This document shows positions 9,087 through 17,178 of a stretch of DNA of 64,000 nt, in pieces. Within the stretch, counting starts at the first letter, position 1, and the number at the start of each line of letters is the position of its first letter. The stretch spans positions 4,650,001-4,714,000 of the forward strand of contig NZ_CP050145.1 of the NCBI RefSeq assembly GCF_016767715.1, in the 5' to 3' direction. This DNA comes from Mycobacteroides chelonae. GTDB taxonomy: Bacteria > Actinomycetota > Actinomycetes > Mycobacteriales > Mycobacteriaceae. A program made the translations under genes and the position numbers. The notes beneath the pieces were generated by a model that was not told where the DNA came from, did no database searches, and saw nothing but the letters and a program-made list of their open reading frames with translations.

Positions 9087-9098
9087 CCCCTCAAACAC

Positions 9099-9154
9099 CG
9101 AGTGCGAGCCTCGCGCGGATATCTCCAGGGAAATCCGCGCGAGACTCGCACTCG
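9099..9154. terminator. Long stem-loop between convergent genes
   Basis: Arms of 22 nt with a single C/A mismatch (CGAGTGCGAG then CTCGCGCGGAT) and a 12-nt loop. It sits between the rightward genes ending near 9086 and the leftward haemophore gene ending at 9171. This fits a bidirectional terminator; no U-tract, as usual in mycobacteria. Confidence 0.75.
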
Positions 9155-9170
9155 AATGACGTATGCGCCC

Positions 9171-9923
9171 TTAGACGCGCGGACCGGGCGCGGGACCTGT
9201 GCCCACCGGGCCGGCCGGAGCCGGAGCGACAGCGGCCGGGGCCGGGGCCGGTCCGGGCGCGGGACCGGGGCCCTGCGGGAAGTTGGCAGCCGGTGCCTGG
9301 TTCTGAATCGCGGACTGCACTGCCGGGTTCTGCACGAGAGCCTGCGCGGCCGGGTTCTGCGCCACCTGCTGCGCCGCCGGGTTCTGCGACAGCGCGGTCA
9401 GCAGCGCGGGGTTGACGCCCATCGCGGCCGGGTTCAGTCCGCCACCATTGACCACCTGGGCCAGGTCCAGCGGCAGACCGCACTTGGTGCGCAGGTCATT
9501 GAGCGGTGCGGCGATGCCACCGAGCGAACCGGCCACATCGGGCCGCGACACCAGATAACTCTGCGTCTTCGCGGCGATCTGATCCTGCGGGGCCGCCTTG
9601 ATCTCGGTGAAAGCCGCATCGACGTCGGGATGCTGCTCCAGGTAGCCCGCGGCGTTCTGCACCACGTTGCCGACGGTCTTGGTCATCTTGCTGGCCTGGC
9701 ATCCATCCGGCGTGGGTGTGGCAGGAGTCACCGTCGCCGCGGCAGGTGCGGCGGCGTTCGGGGCGGGTGCCGGTGCGACGGGGGCCGCCGGAGCCGGGGC
9801 GGGGGCCGGGGGGATTGGTTCGGCCGCGGCAATCGGTGCCAGGGCGCTCATCGCGAGCCCGCCAGCGAGAACACCTGCGCTCAGCAAGCCGTAGGCCGTG
9901 CGCCGCGAGGTTGTGGCTGACAT
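9171..9923 (-). CDS. Secreted haemophore-like protein (MHB domain), Rv0203-like
   Basis: A 250-residue exported protein. A signal peptide (TSRRTAYGLLSAGVLAGGLA, cut after AAA) is followed by a Pro/Ala-rich linker. The haem-binding haemophore domain, about 75 residues, runs from CQASKMTKTVGNV to LRTKCGLPL with the family's paired cysteines and YLEQHPDV/YLVSRPDV repeats. The C-terminal part carries repeated QNPA units and Pro/Gly-rich sequence. AGGAGG seven bases before ATG 9923 fixes the start. M. tuberculosis Rv0203 (136 aa) carries haem to MmpL3/MmpL11; this one is longer through low-complexity extensions. It is divergent from mmpL11. Confidence 0.85.
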   Translation of the reverse strand: MSATTSRRTAYGLLSAGVLAGGLAMSALAPIAAAEPIPPAPAPAPAAPVAPAPAPNAAAPAAATVTPATPTPDGCQASKMTKTVGNVVQNAAGYLEQHPDVDAAFTEIKAAPQDQIAAKTQSYLVSRPDVAGSLGGIAAPLNDLRTKCGLPLDLAQVVNGGGLNPAAMGVNPALLTALSQNPAAQQVAQNPAAQALVQNPAVQSAIQNQAPAANFPQGPGPAPGPAPAPAAVAPAPAGPVGTGPAPGPRV

Positions 9924-10264
9924 GACATTCCTCCTACTTGGTTGGGGGATTACAGCCAACGTATCGAAATTCGGCGCCATTTCGAAACACGCACGCGCGT
10001 AGTGACCAGAGCGTTACCCACTCTTTATCGTCGGCCAGATTCTGAATTTCAAGATCCTATTTTCAGCTCAGTGCAACGTTGCCAGGGAGCGCGAAAAGCA
10101 TGTCCAGCCACCACTGGTTTTTCGCCAAGGCAGGCTGTTAGTAAGCGTGTCATCGCAGGTTGCCGGGATATATATAGACAGGGGGCGAGGTTGGTCGCGT
10201 TGCTGTAGCATCACGACCACGCCACAGGAGACTGCGTGCGTCACACCGAACGACAGGAACCATC
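9924..10264. promoter_or_regulatory. Divergent haemophore-mmpL11 promoter region
   Basis: 341 bases with no gene. It must hold promoters for both directions and is AT-richer than its surroundings, with a TATATATA run near 10170 as a possible -10 region for mmpL11. I see no IdeR-type iron box and no clear operator. Confidence 0.5.
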
Positions 10265-13051
10265 GTGCAGTCAGTCATGATGCGCACCAGCGACTACCTT
10301 CGCAGGTATAGGTGGTTGACGGTCGCTGTCTGGCTGATTCTTATTGCCTCCGCGGCGGGCCTGGTAGCCAGTCATGGAGAAAAGCTCACCGGTGGTGGTT
10401 TCGAGGTCGCCGGTTCGCAGTCGCTAAAGGTTCATGACGCGATGGAGACCGGGTTCCGTAATCACGGCGCCTCCCCGCTGGCGCTGGTCGCCGCGCCCCG
10501 GCCCGATGCGACCGTCGCCGATATGACTGCCGCCGTCGACTACCTCAAGCAGGTGGCGGCGCAGATCCCTCAGGTCTCGGTCGAGCCCATCCCCCCGCAG
10601 CTGACGCCGCAACCGGATCGCCCGTTCGTCGTCACCCTGCGGATCGGCTTCGATAACACCGGCGCGACAGACATTGCCAAGGACCTTCGCAAGAAGATAG
10701 GTGTGCACGGCGGTGAGCCCGGGCAGATCGCCGGTGGCCGCGTCTCCCTCTATGTCATCGGCCAAGGTGCGCTGGGCGCCGCGATGACCGAACAGATCGC
10801 CGGGGATATCAAGCAGGCCGAGAAGTGGAACATCCCGGTCATCCTGATCGTGCTGATCGCCGCGTTCGGCTCGCTGGCCGCGGCCTCCTTGCCCTTGCTC
10901 CTGGGCCTGTGCACGGTCGCGTTGAGCGTCGCGATCGTCCTCGCGCTGTCCAACATCACCACTATCTCGGTATTCGCCCTGCCGACGGTGACCATGATCG
11001 GCCTCGCCGTCGCGGTGGACTACTCCCTTTTCATCCTCATGCGATACCGCGAGGAGCTGAACTCGGGGAAGAACCGGCAGGAGGCGATCGCGGCGGCGAT
11101 GGCCACCTCCGGGCTCACCGTCACATTCTCCGGCCTGACTGTGATCGCCGCCCTCGCCGGCATCTACTTGATCGGAACCCCCGCGTTGGCATCGATGGCC
11201 TCCGGCGCCATCATCGTCGTCGCGATCGCCGTTCTCAGCTCCACCACACTGATGCCCGCACTGCTCGCCATCTTCGGTAAGGCCGCAGCCAACCAGTCCC
11301 GATTCCTACGCCTCTCACCGCTACGCAAACATTCAATTCCATTCTGGCGCAAGTGGACCCAAGAGGTTATGCGCCGGCCCTGGCTATCCGCGCTGGGCGC
11401 TTCGATTTTCTTGCTCGCACTGGCCGCACCGAGTCTGCACATGCAGGTCTCCAATAGCATGTTGCGCCAATTCGATTCGTCCCATGAGATCCGACGGGGC
11501 ATCGACGCTGCGGCCGTCGCAATGGGACCGGGCGCGCTCGGACCGGTACAGATACTGCTCACTTTCGACGGCAACGCGCAAGATCCTCAGCATGGGCAAG
11601 CCCTCGAGAACGCGAAGGAGACAATCGCGCAGGCCCCCAATATCGCGCGGGTCTCCGATCCGATCTTCTCCACGGGCGGGCATGACGCACTGATCTCGGC
11701 AGTACTGTCGGTGGACCCCGAGGCGAACGCCGCCCGCGACACCGTCAGCTGGCTGCGCGCAAATGTGCCCGATGCGCTCAAGAATTCGGGTGCCGATATC
11801 AGCGTCGGCGGGCCTACTGCGCTGCTGTTCGACTACGACAACAGGGTGGAACACGCACTGCTGGGAGTGTTCGCTTTCGTCTGTGTCCTGGCATTCGTCA
11901 TGCTGCTGGCCACGCTGCGCTCGCCGGTGCTGGCGCTCAAGGGCGTGGTGATGACGGTGCTCTCCGTCGCCGCCGCTTACGGCAGCCTGGTGATTGTCTT
12001 CCAATGGGGATGGCTGGAATTCCTGGGCTTCCACAAGGCCAACATCGACAGCAGCATCCCGCCGTTAGCGCTCGCACTGACCTTCGGTCTCACCATGGAT
12101 TACGAGATTTTCCTGCTGGCACGCGTGCGCGAGCGCTATCTGCGCACCGGTGATTGCGCCGACGCGGTTTCGTTTGGCGTACGCACGAGCGCGCGCACCA
12201 TCACCAGCGCGGCGCTGATCATGATCGCGGTGTTCATCGGATTTGCCTTCGCCGGAATGCCGTTGGTCGCCCAGCTCGGCGTCGCGTGCGCCGTGGCCAT
12301 CGCCGTCGATGCGACGGTGGTGCGCTTGGTGCTGGTACCGGCGCTGATGGCAATGTTCAACCAGCGCAACTGGTGGCTTCCGGGGTGGCTGGATCGGGTA
12401 CTGCCCACCGTGGATTTCGAAACCCCGTGTGTCGACGAGCTTCCGGGCCCGCATACCGAGAGCGCCCTGCGACTTCAGGGATCCGGACTCGAGGAACCGC
12501 GCATCGACTACCACGCCATCGCTGTCTCGGCGGCCCGGCTCAAGCGGCTCGCCGATGGCGGCACCGTCGCCGCACCCGATGCCCAGTCGGTGCTCGTGGA
12601 CCGCTGGCGTGACAACTTGACTGTGGCGCTGGAGGCACTGCAGGCCGGCAAAAACGGATCCGATGCCGACACTGTCGCCATGCCAGGTCCCCTCTCGCGA
12701 GTGACACCGGTCGAAATCACCCAGGTAAAGCTGCCGACGGGACAAAAGTGTGTCGTACCCACCGACGCTGAAGCACTGCGCATGCAAGGACTGTTGTTGA
12801 TGCGCCGCAACGCCGAACGCGATTACACCGAGTTCGCCAGGCTCGCATCGCTGATGGAACCGCAAACTGCGGCAAAGGTCCTCGCCGGTCTCGATCAGCA
12901 TTACTGTGTACAGTCCAATCAGAGGTGGGTTTCCAGTCAGCTGGTGCGACGGCTCGCTGACCCGAAGCCCGGCGACGGTGCAATGGAATGCCCCGCGGTA
13001 CGCAGGCAGTGCCTGTCCGTGGCGGTTGCGATGTTGGAGGATGCGAGGTGA
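10265..13051 (+). CDS. mmpL11: MmpL11 RND-superfamily lipid/haem transporter
   Basis: A 928-residue MmpL transporter. It has one N-terminal helix, a periplasmic domain (about 40-190), helices with the proton-relay motif VAVDYSLFI, a second periplasmic domain (about 400-530), the second relay TMDYEIFLLARVRERY, and a 230-residue soluble C-terminal domain. M. tuberculosis MmpL11 (966 aa) exports mycolate-containing storage and biofilm lipids and takes part in haem uptake with Rv0203. The divergent haemophore-like gene and the following Rv0201c-like gene identify the locus. GTG 10265 has AGGAA five bases upstream; ATG codons at 10277 and 10280 are alternatives. Confidence 0.93.
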   Translation: MQSVMMRTSDYLRRYRWLTVAVWLILIASAAGLVASHGEKLTGGGFEVAGSQSLKVHDAMETGFRNHGASPLALVAAPRPDATVADMTAAVDYLKQVAAQIPQVSVEPIPPQLTPQPDRPFVVTLRIGFDNTGATDIAKDLRKKIGVHGGEPGQIAGGRVSLYVIGQGALGAAMTEQIAGDIKQAEKWNIPVILIVLIAAFGSLAAASLPLLLGLCTVALSVAIVLALSNITTISVFALPTVTMIGLAVAVDYSLFILMRYREELNSGKNRQEAIAAAMATSGLTVTFSGLTVIAALAGIYLIGTPALASMASGAIIVVAIAVLSSTTLMPALLAIFGKAAANQSRFLRLSPLRKHSIPFWRKWTQEVMRRPWLSALGASIFLLALAAPSLHMQVSNSMLRQFDSSHEIRRGIDAAAVAMGPGALGPVQILLTFDGNAQDPQHGQALENAKETIAQAPNIARVSDPIFSTGGHDALISAVLSVDPEANAARDTVSWLRANVPDALKNSGADISVGGPTALLFDYDNRVEHALLGVFAFVCVLAFVMLLATLRSPVLALKGVVMTVLSVAAAYGSLVIVFQWGWLEFLGFHKANIDSSIPPLALALTFGLTMDYEIFLLARVRERYLRTGDCADAVSFGVRTSARTITSAALIMIAVFIGFAFAGMPLVAQLGVACAVAIAVDATVVRLVLVPALMAMFNQRNWWLPGWLDRVLPTVDFETPCVDELPGPHTESALRLQGSGLEEPRIDYHAIAVSAARLKRLADGGTVAAPDAQSVLVDRWRDNLTVALEALQAGKNGSDADTVAMPGPLSRVTPVEITQVKLPTGQKCVVPTDAEALRMQGLLLMRRNAERDYTEFARLASLMEPQTAAKVLAGLDQHYCVQSNQRWVSSQLVRRLADPKPGDGAMECPAVRRQCLSVAVAMLEDAR

Positions 13052-13578
13052 CGGTCACGAGCGACGCTCCAGCCGTCTCCCCCGAAGTGCCCGATGAGCC
13101 TTCGGGTTCCGGCGACATCGGCTCCGGTTCCGCTCACGCCGAGCAGCCGGCGCGCAGCGACAAGCCGGTCACCCACTGGACCACCTCCGAGATACTCGAC
13201 GCCCTGCAAAGTGGTGACCTTTCCGATTGGCAGGCGATAGTCCACGCGCTCAAGCGCGATCCCTTCGGACGAACCGCACGCCAGGTTGAGGAAGTCGTGG
13301 GCGCCGATGAGCTCTACGGCATTTCGACCGTGCTGCAAGAAGTCCTCACCCGGGCGCGCGACAACCTTGCCGAAGCCGAGCAACGAGAAGCAGCCAACGA
13401 GATCAACCTGCTGTTCGAGGCATCCGGTCTGCGCCAGGCCGAGTTTGCTTCCCGCATAGGTGTTTCAAGCGGCGAACTCTCCTCGTACCTGGCAGGCACA
13501 ACCAGCCCCACGGTCGCGATGCTGGTGCGGATGCGCCGGGTAGCCCGGCGGTTCGGGCGCACCCGTCCCCGCGGATAG
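13048..13578 (+). CDS. XRE-type HTH protein, Rv0201c-like
   Basis: A 176-residue cytoplasmic protein. The N-terminal 45 residues are low complexity. The middle is helical (WTTSEILDALQSGDLSDWQ). A C-terminal helix-turn-helix is visible (RQAEFASRIGVSSGELSSYL), followed by an Arg-rich tail. GTG at 13048 overlaps the mmpL11 stop as GTGA and has GGAGG seven bases upstream, so translation is coupled. The position matches Rv0201c. The function is unknown; DNA binding is inferred from the HTH only. Confidence 0.8.
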   Translation: MTVTSDAPAVSPEVPDEPSGSGDIGSGSAHAEQPARSDKPVTHWTTSEILDALQSGDLSDWQAIVHALKRDPFGRTARQVEEVVGADELYGISTVLQEVLTRARDNLAEAEQREAANEINLLFEASGLRQAEFASRIGVSSGELSSYLAGTTSPTVAMLVRMRRVARRFGRTRPRG

Positions 13579-13687
13579 CCACCGGGCACATCGCGTTACA
13601 TCCGGGTACCTGCGTAACCAATGTCAGTTCCCTGAGAGCTGTCCGATCGTTATGGCAGCCCGCCTGAAATCGGCCTAACCTCGTGCC

Positions 13688-14131
13688 ATGACCGACGAGA
13701 CGAAAACTGACGAACCTACCGGCGCCATTTCGACGCCCGCGCCCCCGCCCGCACCGACGGCCTCCGCGGGAGTTCCGAAGCCTCCCCCCACCAATGTCGG
13801 CTGGGCAGTGGCCTCCATTGTCTTCTTCTGGCCGTTGGCGTTCAGCGCATTTACCAATGCACTGAATGTCACCCAGTACTGGCTCACCGGCCAGTACGAC
13901 CGCGCGCAGGAATCCTCGGATCGCGCCAAGCTCCTCGGCAAGATCGCCCTGCTGACCGGCCTGGTGCTGCTGTTCCTGTTCATCGCCTTCCGGATCGCAT
14001 GCGCCATCTGGTGGCACACGCACGGTGGCGGCGGTGGCGGCTGGGGACACCACGGCGGCTGGCACCGCACCTGGGATGACGACGGATGGAACGGCCCGGG
14101 CCCGATGGGCCGTCCCGGTCGCGACAACTAG
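13688..14131 (+). CDS. CD225/dispanin-like small membrane protein
   Basis: A 147-residue protein with a Pro-rich cytosolic head and two helices. The first (NVGWAVASIVFFWPLAFSAF) runs into a conserved loop (QYWLTGQYDRAQESSDRAKL) typical of bacterial dispanins; the second is LTGLVLLFLFIAFRIACAI. The tail is rich in Gly, His and Trp (GGGGGWGHHGGWHRTWDDD), which could bind metal. TAACCT six bases before the ATG suggests a leaderless mRNA. The function is unknown. Confidence 0.75.
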   Translation: MTDETKTDEPTGAISTPAPPPAPTASAGVPKPPPTNVGWAVASIVFFWPLAFSAFTNALNVTQYWLTGQYDRAQESSDRAKLLGKIALLTGLVLLFLFIAFRIACAIWWHTHGGGGGGWGHHGGWHRTWDDDGWNGPGPMGRPGRDN

Positions 14132-15367
14132 TTAGAAGTCATCGGGTGCACTAGGTGCGACGGGCCAGCCGAATGCAATCGCGGCCCGTTGCACCGCACC
14201 TGTTCGAAGTTCTCTGACCAATCCTGCCCTGGCCAGTGCCCGCAGGCTGACCCCACCCATGTAGACGGACCCGAGATCGCGCACGGTCAACGCGATATCG
14301 GCGTCCGCCGTGGTGATTTCGCAGCTGGCACCGGTCAGACTGCCGCGCAGACGGTAACGTCCCGAATTCTCTGGCAGGAATTCGTCGGTGACCTCCAGCA
14401 CCACGTCCACCTCGGTGGCGTAGCGCCGCTGCGACAGCGCCTTCGCAATATCGACCAATCGCACGTGGATCGCGTCGCTCACAGCGCATTCCAGTGCAGG
14501 GTGGTTCGCCACCAGGTAGCGCAGCTCCTCATGTACCGATGCGCCGTGATATTTGATCTTGCGCACCAGATCCATATCCAGCAGGTAGCGCCACGTCCGC
14601 GCGTAGGCGCGTGGGTTGGCACCCAGCACCTCTTGCACATGCAGCTCCGCGTCGGGGCCTGCGTCGCCCCACCCCGGTTTCGGCCGATAGATGGCGAATC
14701 CGCTGACTGTTCCATCGGATTCGTAGTGCAGGACGAAGCGGATCTTGCCGGACTCCTTCTGGCGTTCCTCGTTATCCAGCGTCCAGATCGCCCACCATTC
14801 GGGCGTACGGGACATTTGGCCGGGCAGTTCGGCGATGGCGCCGTCATACACAGCAGGGGCCGATGCCAGGAAGGTGGCGGCGTCGACTTCCTCCAGGGTG
14901 CCGTCGCCCAGATCCACATCCGGCCGGAAAGACAGCTCCTTGACCCGGCCAGATAATTCCGCGGCTTCCGTCGCGACTCCATAACCAAATCGGCCGTAGA
15001 TCAACGCTTCCGAGGCGAACAGCATGGCGATGGCCTCACCGCGCGAGCGGACGTCCTCCAGTTGACGGCGCATCATCGCGGTCAACAGACCGCGACGCCG
15101 ATGCGTTGGCGCCACCGTGACGGCGGTGATGGCGGCGACAGGTGCGACCGTTCCGCCCGGTAGCACCACGTGACGGCTGTATGCACCCGCCGTCGCCACC
15201 CACTTGCGCCCGTTGTGGAATCCGATCATGCGGTCCAGCTCGGTGAATTTGCGGCTGGCCGCTATCTCGTCCTGCTGGGGATCCTGCAGGAACACGGAGT
15301 ACGCGAAGCTCACGTACGACTGGTAGTCGTCCTCGTCTTGAATGGTGCGTAGGGTCAGCTCAGACAC
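14132..15367 (-). CDS. Eis-type GNAT acetyltransferase (Eis2-like)
   Basis: A 411-residue protein with the Eis layout: an N-terminal GNAT domain holding the acetyl-CoA loop VAPTHRRRGLLTAMM, a second GNAT-like domain, and a C-terminal SCP2-like domain ending in a Phe whose carboxylate serves as general base in Eis enzymes. Family members acetylate many amines, including aminoglycosides and capreomycin, and Eis2 of M. abscessus contributes to intrinsic resistance. I assign the Eis family firmly and the Eis2 orthologue tentatively. GTG 15367 is preferred to the upstream TTG because TAGACA lies seven bases before it. It is divergent from the CoA-binding gene. Confidence 0.88.
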   Translation of the reverse strand: MSELTLRTIQDEDDYQSYVSFAYSVFLQDPQQDEIAASRKFTELDRMIGFHNGRKWVATAGAYSRHVVLPGGTVAPVAAITAVTVAPTHRRRGLLTAMMRRQLEDVRSRGEAIAMLFASEALIYGRFGYGVATEAAELSGRVKELSFRPDVDLGDGTLEEVDAATFLASAPAVYDGAIAELPGQMSRTPEWWAIWTLDNEERQKESGKIRFVLHYESDGTVSGFAIYRPKPGWGDAGPDAELHVQEVLGANPRAYARTWRYLLDMDLVRKIKYHGASVHEELRYLVANHPALECAVSDAIHVRLVDIAKALSQRRYATEVDVVLEVTDEFLPENSGRYRLRGSLTGASCEITTADADIALTVRDLGSVYMGGVSLRALARAGLVRELRTGAVQRAAIAFGWPVAPSAPDDF

Positions 15368-15374
15368 ATACCCA

Positions 15375-15404
15375 TGTCTACCGTGCCATGCCAAGGCCTG
15401 TCAC
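15375..15404 (-). promoter_or_regulatory. Candidate leaderless promoter of the eis-type gene
   Basis: GTGACA (15404-15399), an 18-bp spacer and TAGACA (15380-15375) lie so that transcription would begin at the GTG start. An A-rich patch (GAAAACTCAAG) lies immediately upstream of the -35, as in WhiB7-controlled promoters, but the match to the WhiB7 motif is weak. Confidence 0.45.
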
Positions 15405-15446
15405 TTGAGTTTTCGGCGTGCCACGGGCCAGCAGGAAGGAACCGCG

Positions 15447-15866
15447 GTGTGGACTGCCCCCGATGACACGGCAATCGCCGAGATACTGCTCGAAACTAAG
15501 ACCGTTGCCATCGTTGGTATTTCGGCCAATCCGGACCGGCCGAGTCACGGCGTCTACCGCTATCTGGCCACGCACAGTCCCTACCGAATCTTGTTGGTGA
15601 ATCCGACGCTCTCCGAGCTCGACGGCCAGACGGTCTACCCGAGCCTTGCGGCGCTGCCGGAGACACCCGACCTGGTCGATGTGTTCCGCCGCCGCGAGGA
15701 ATTGGCGGGCATCACCCAGGAGGCCATCGACATCGGGGCACGCACACTCTGGTTCCAGCTCGATCTCGTCGACATCGACGCCGCGAACAAGGCCACCGAT
15801 GCGGGGCTGCGGGTTGTCATGGACCGCTGTACCGAAATCGAATTCGCTCGTATCAGTTCGCGTTAG
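15447..15866 (+). CDS. CoA-binding domain protein (YccU-like)
   Basis: A 139-residue single-domain protein with a Rossmann-like CoA_binding_2 fold. It shows VAIVGISANPDRPSHGVYRYL, then YRILLVNPT, LPETPDLVDVFRRREEL and GARTLWFQLDLVD. Such proteins bind CoA and may take CoA on a cysteine; no catalytic role is established. GTG 15447 is preceded by GGAAGGA. Its stop overlaps by 4 bp the stop of the convergent Rv0200-like gene. Confidence 0.85.
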   Translation: MWTAPDDTAIAEILLETKTVAIVGISANPDRPSHGVYRYLATHSPYRILLVNPTLSELDGQTVYPSLAALPETPDLVDVFRRREELAGITQEAIDIGARTLWFQLDLVDIDAANKATDAGLRVVMDRCTEIEFARISSR

Positions 15867-16576
15867 CCCCTGGGCGGCTGCGCCCCGATCCGGTCGATCG
15901 GTGCGATGTTGTCCACGAGCCAGCGGCCATCACGCTTGGCGAGGGTCATCCGCAGTGCCAGCACCGACTCTTCGGGTTGCGCTTTCGCGGCAACGCTCGT
16001 GCGTCGCACCAGGGTGGCGGTCACGGCGTCTTCGGGTCCCAGGGCTTCGATGCCAACCGAGATGATCTCACCCTGCTGCGAGATTCCCTTGGCCTTGAGC
16101 TCGGCAGTGGCCCTGTCGAAGTCACGTGTGAAGGACTGCCTCTGCCCTTCCGTCATATGCTCGGTGGCCTTGCCCACGTAGGAATCCGGGCTACCCGGGG
16201 CAAAATTCACCACCGCCCCGGCCACCGTCGCGACGACGTCGGTCACCGCCGCGCGGTCCGCGTTCCCCTCCCGGTCGGGAACCGTCCAATGCCGGTACCC
16301 CACGACCGCGACCGCCAACACCGAAATCGTGGTCAGTGCGACGATTCCGGTACGCAGCGCCGGCCCGTCATCGTCGGTGCCGACGGTCACCGAGTCACGT
16401 CGGGCCAGATAGGCGTTCACGGCCAGACCTTGAGCGATAAGCAGACACGATGCCGTACACACCACCACCCACCAGGTGGGCCAGCGCAGTATCACGCCGA
16501 GTTCGACAATCGCCAGCATCGTGACCAAAGGCGCCAGTAGGTCAAAGATGATGACCCGCACTGCATTACGGCTCAT
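15863..16576 (-). CDS. Rv0200-like membrane protein with soluble tail
   Basis: A 237-residue protein with two to three N-terminal helices (VIIFDLLAPLVTMLAIVELG, WWVVVCTASCLLIA, ALTTISVLAVAVVGY) and an extracytoplasmic C-terminal domain of the NTF2-like type seen in Mce-associated proteins (VNFAPGSPDSYV, LKAKGISQQGEIISVGIEAL). ATG 16576 overlaps the upstream gene's stop as ATGA with GGAG eight bases before it. The two genes and zmp1 reproduce the Rv0198c-Rv0200 arrangement. The role is unknown. Confidence 0.78.
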   Translation of the reverse strand: MSRNAVRVIIFDLLAPLVTMLAIVELGVILRWPTWWVVVCTASCLLIAQGLAVNAYLARRDSVTVGTDDDGPALRTGIVALTTISVLAVAVVGYRHWTVPDREGNADRAAVTDVVATVAGAVVNFAPGSPDSYVGKATEHMTEGQRQSFTRDFDRATAELKAKGISQQGEIISVGIEALGPEDAVTATLVRRTSVAAKAQPEESVLALRMTLAKRDGRWLVDNIAPIDRIGAQPPRG

Positions 16577-17142
16577 CGCAACAGCTCCAGACCAGTGACC
16601 AGCAACTGGTCCCCAACCTTGGACACCGCAAGCCGGAGGTGCCATTGATTGACCTTCGGGGCGGCATCGGCGTCACGCGTCACCGACGTGGCCACCACCA
16701 TGACGCGATCCAACCGCTCCACGGAAGGCAGGCCGATATCCTCATCGGGAATTCTCGCGCCGACCCTGTCAATGGCCACCGCATCGATCTCTCCCGCCGC
16801 GTCGGCATCGACCGTTCGCGCGAGCTTCACGACGCCCGCGAGCATCTCCCCCAGATGATCGCTGAGCTGCCCAGCGGTACCGTCCTGCAGCATCTGCACG
16901 CTGGAGTCGACATTGCTCTTCTTCATGTTGATCAGGGTGTTGACCCAGGTCACCGCGGTATCAAGCACGCGCGAGTCGTAGCGGTCACGGGCCGCTTGGC
17001 TGCGATGACCGGCAACGACGAAGACCGAAAGCACCACAGCAACAACCGTGATCGCGCCGAGAACGGCCGACAGCACGCCGTACCGGGAGAAGACGGGTCC
17101 GTCTGCGCTGCCTTGGCTGGTTGCCGGGGCCTCTTTGCTCAC
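16573..17142 (-). CDS. Rv0199-like Mce-associated-type membrane protein
   Basis: A 189-residue protein: a short cytosolic head, one helix (LSAVLGAITVVAVVLSVFVV), then a periplasmic domain (DTAVTWVNTLINMKKSNVDSS) resembling the Mam domain of proteins that stabilise Mce complexes. The GTG start at 17142 is 36 bp from the divergent zmp1 start, so the two promoters must interleave; an earlier start would run into zmp1. It is translationally coupled to the Rv0200-like gene. Confidence 0.75.
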   Translation of the reverse strand: MSKEAPATSQGSADGPVFSRYGVLSAVLGAITVVAVVLSVFVVAGHRSQAARDRYDSRVLDTAVTWVNTLINMKKSNVDSSVQMLQDGTAGQLSDHLGEMLAGVVKLARTVDADAAGEIDAVAIDRVGARIPDEDIGLPSVERLDRVMVVATSVTRDADAAPKVNQWHLRLAVSKVGDQLLVTGLELLR

Positions 17143-17178
17143 GGGCCTCACCCTAGCGACCCGTGCCACCATGGACGG

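Noticed and set aside
16639..17178. 180-codon upstream extension of zmp1
   Set aside because: It would overlap the divergent Rv0199-like gene, and Zmp1 homologues start near 17179.
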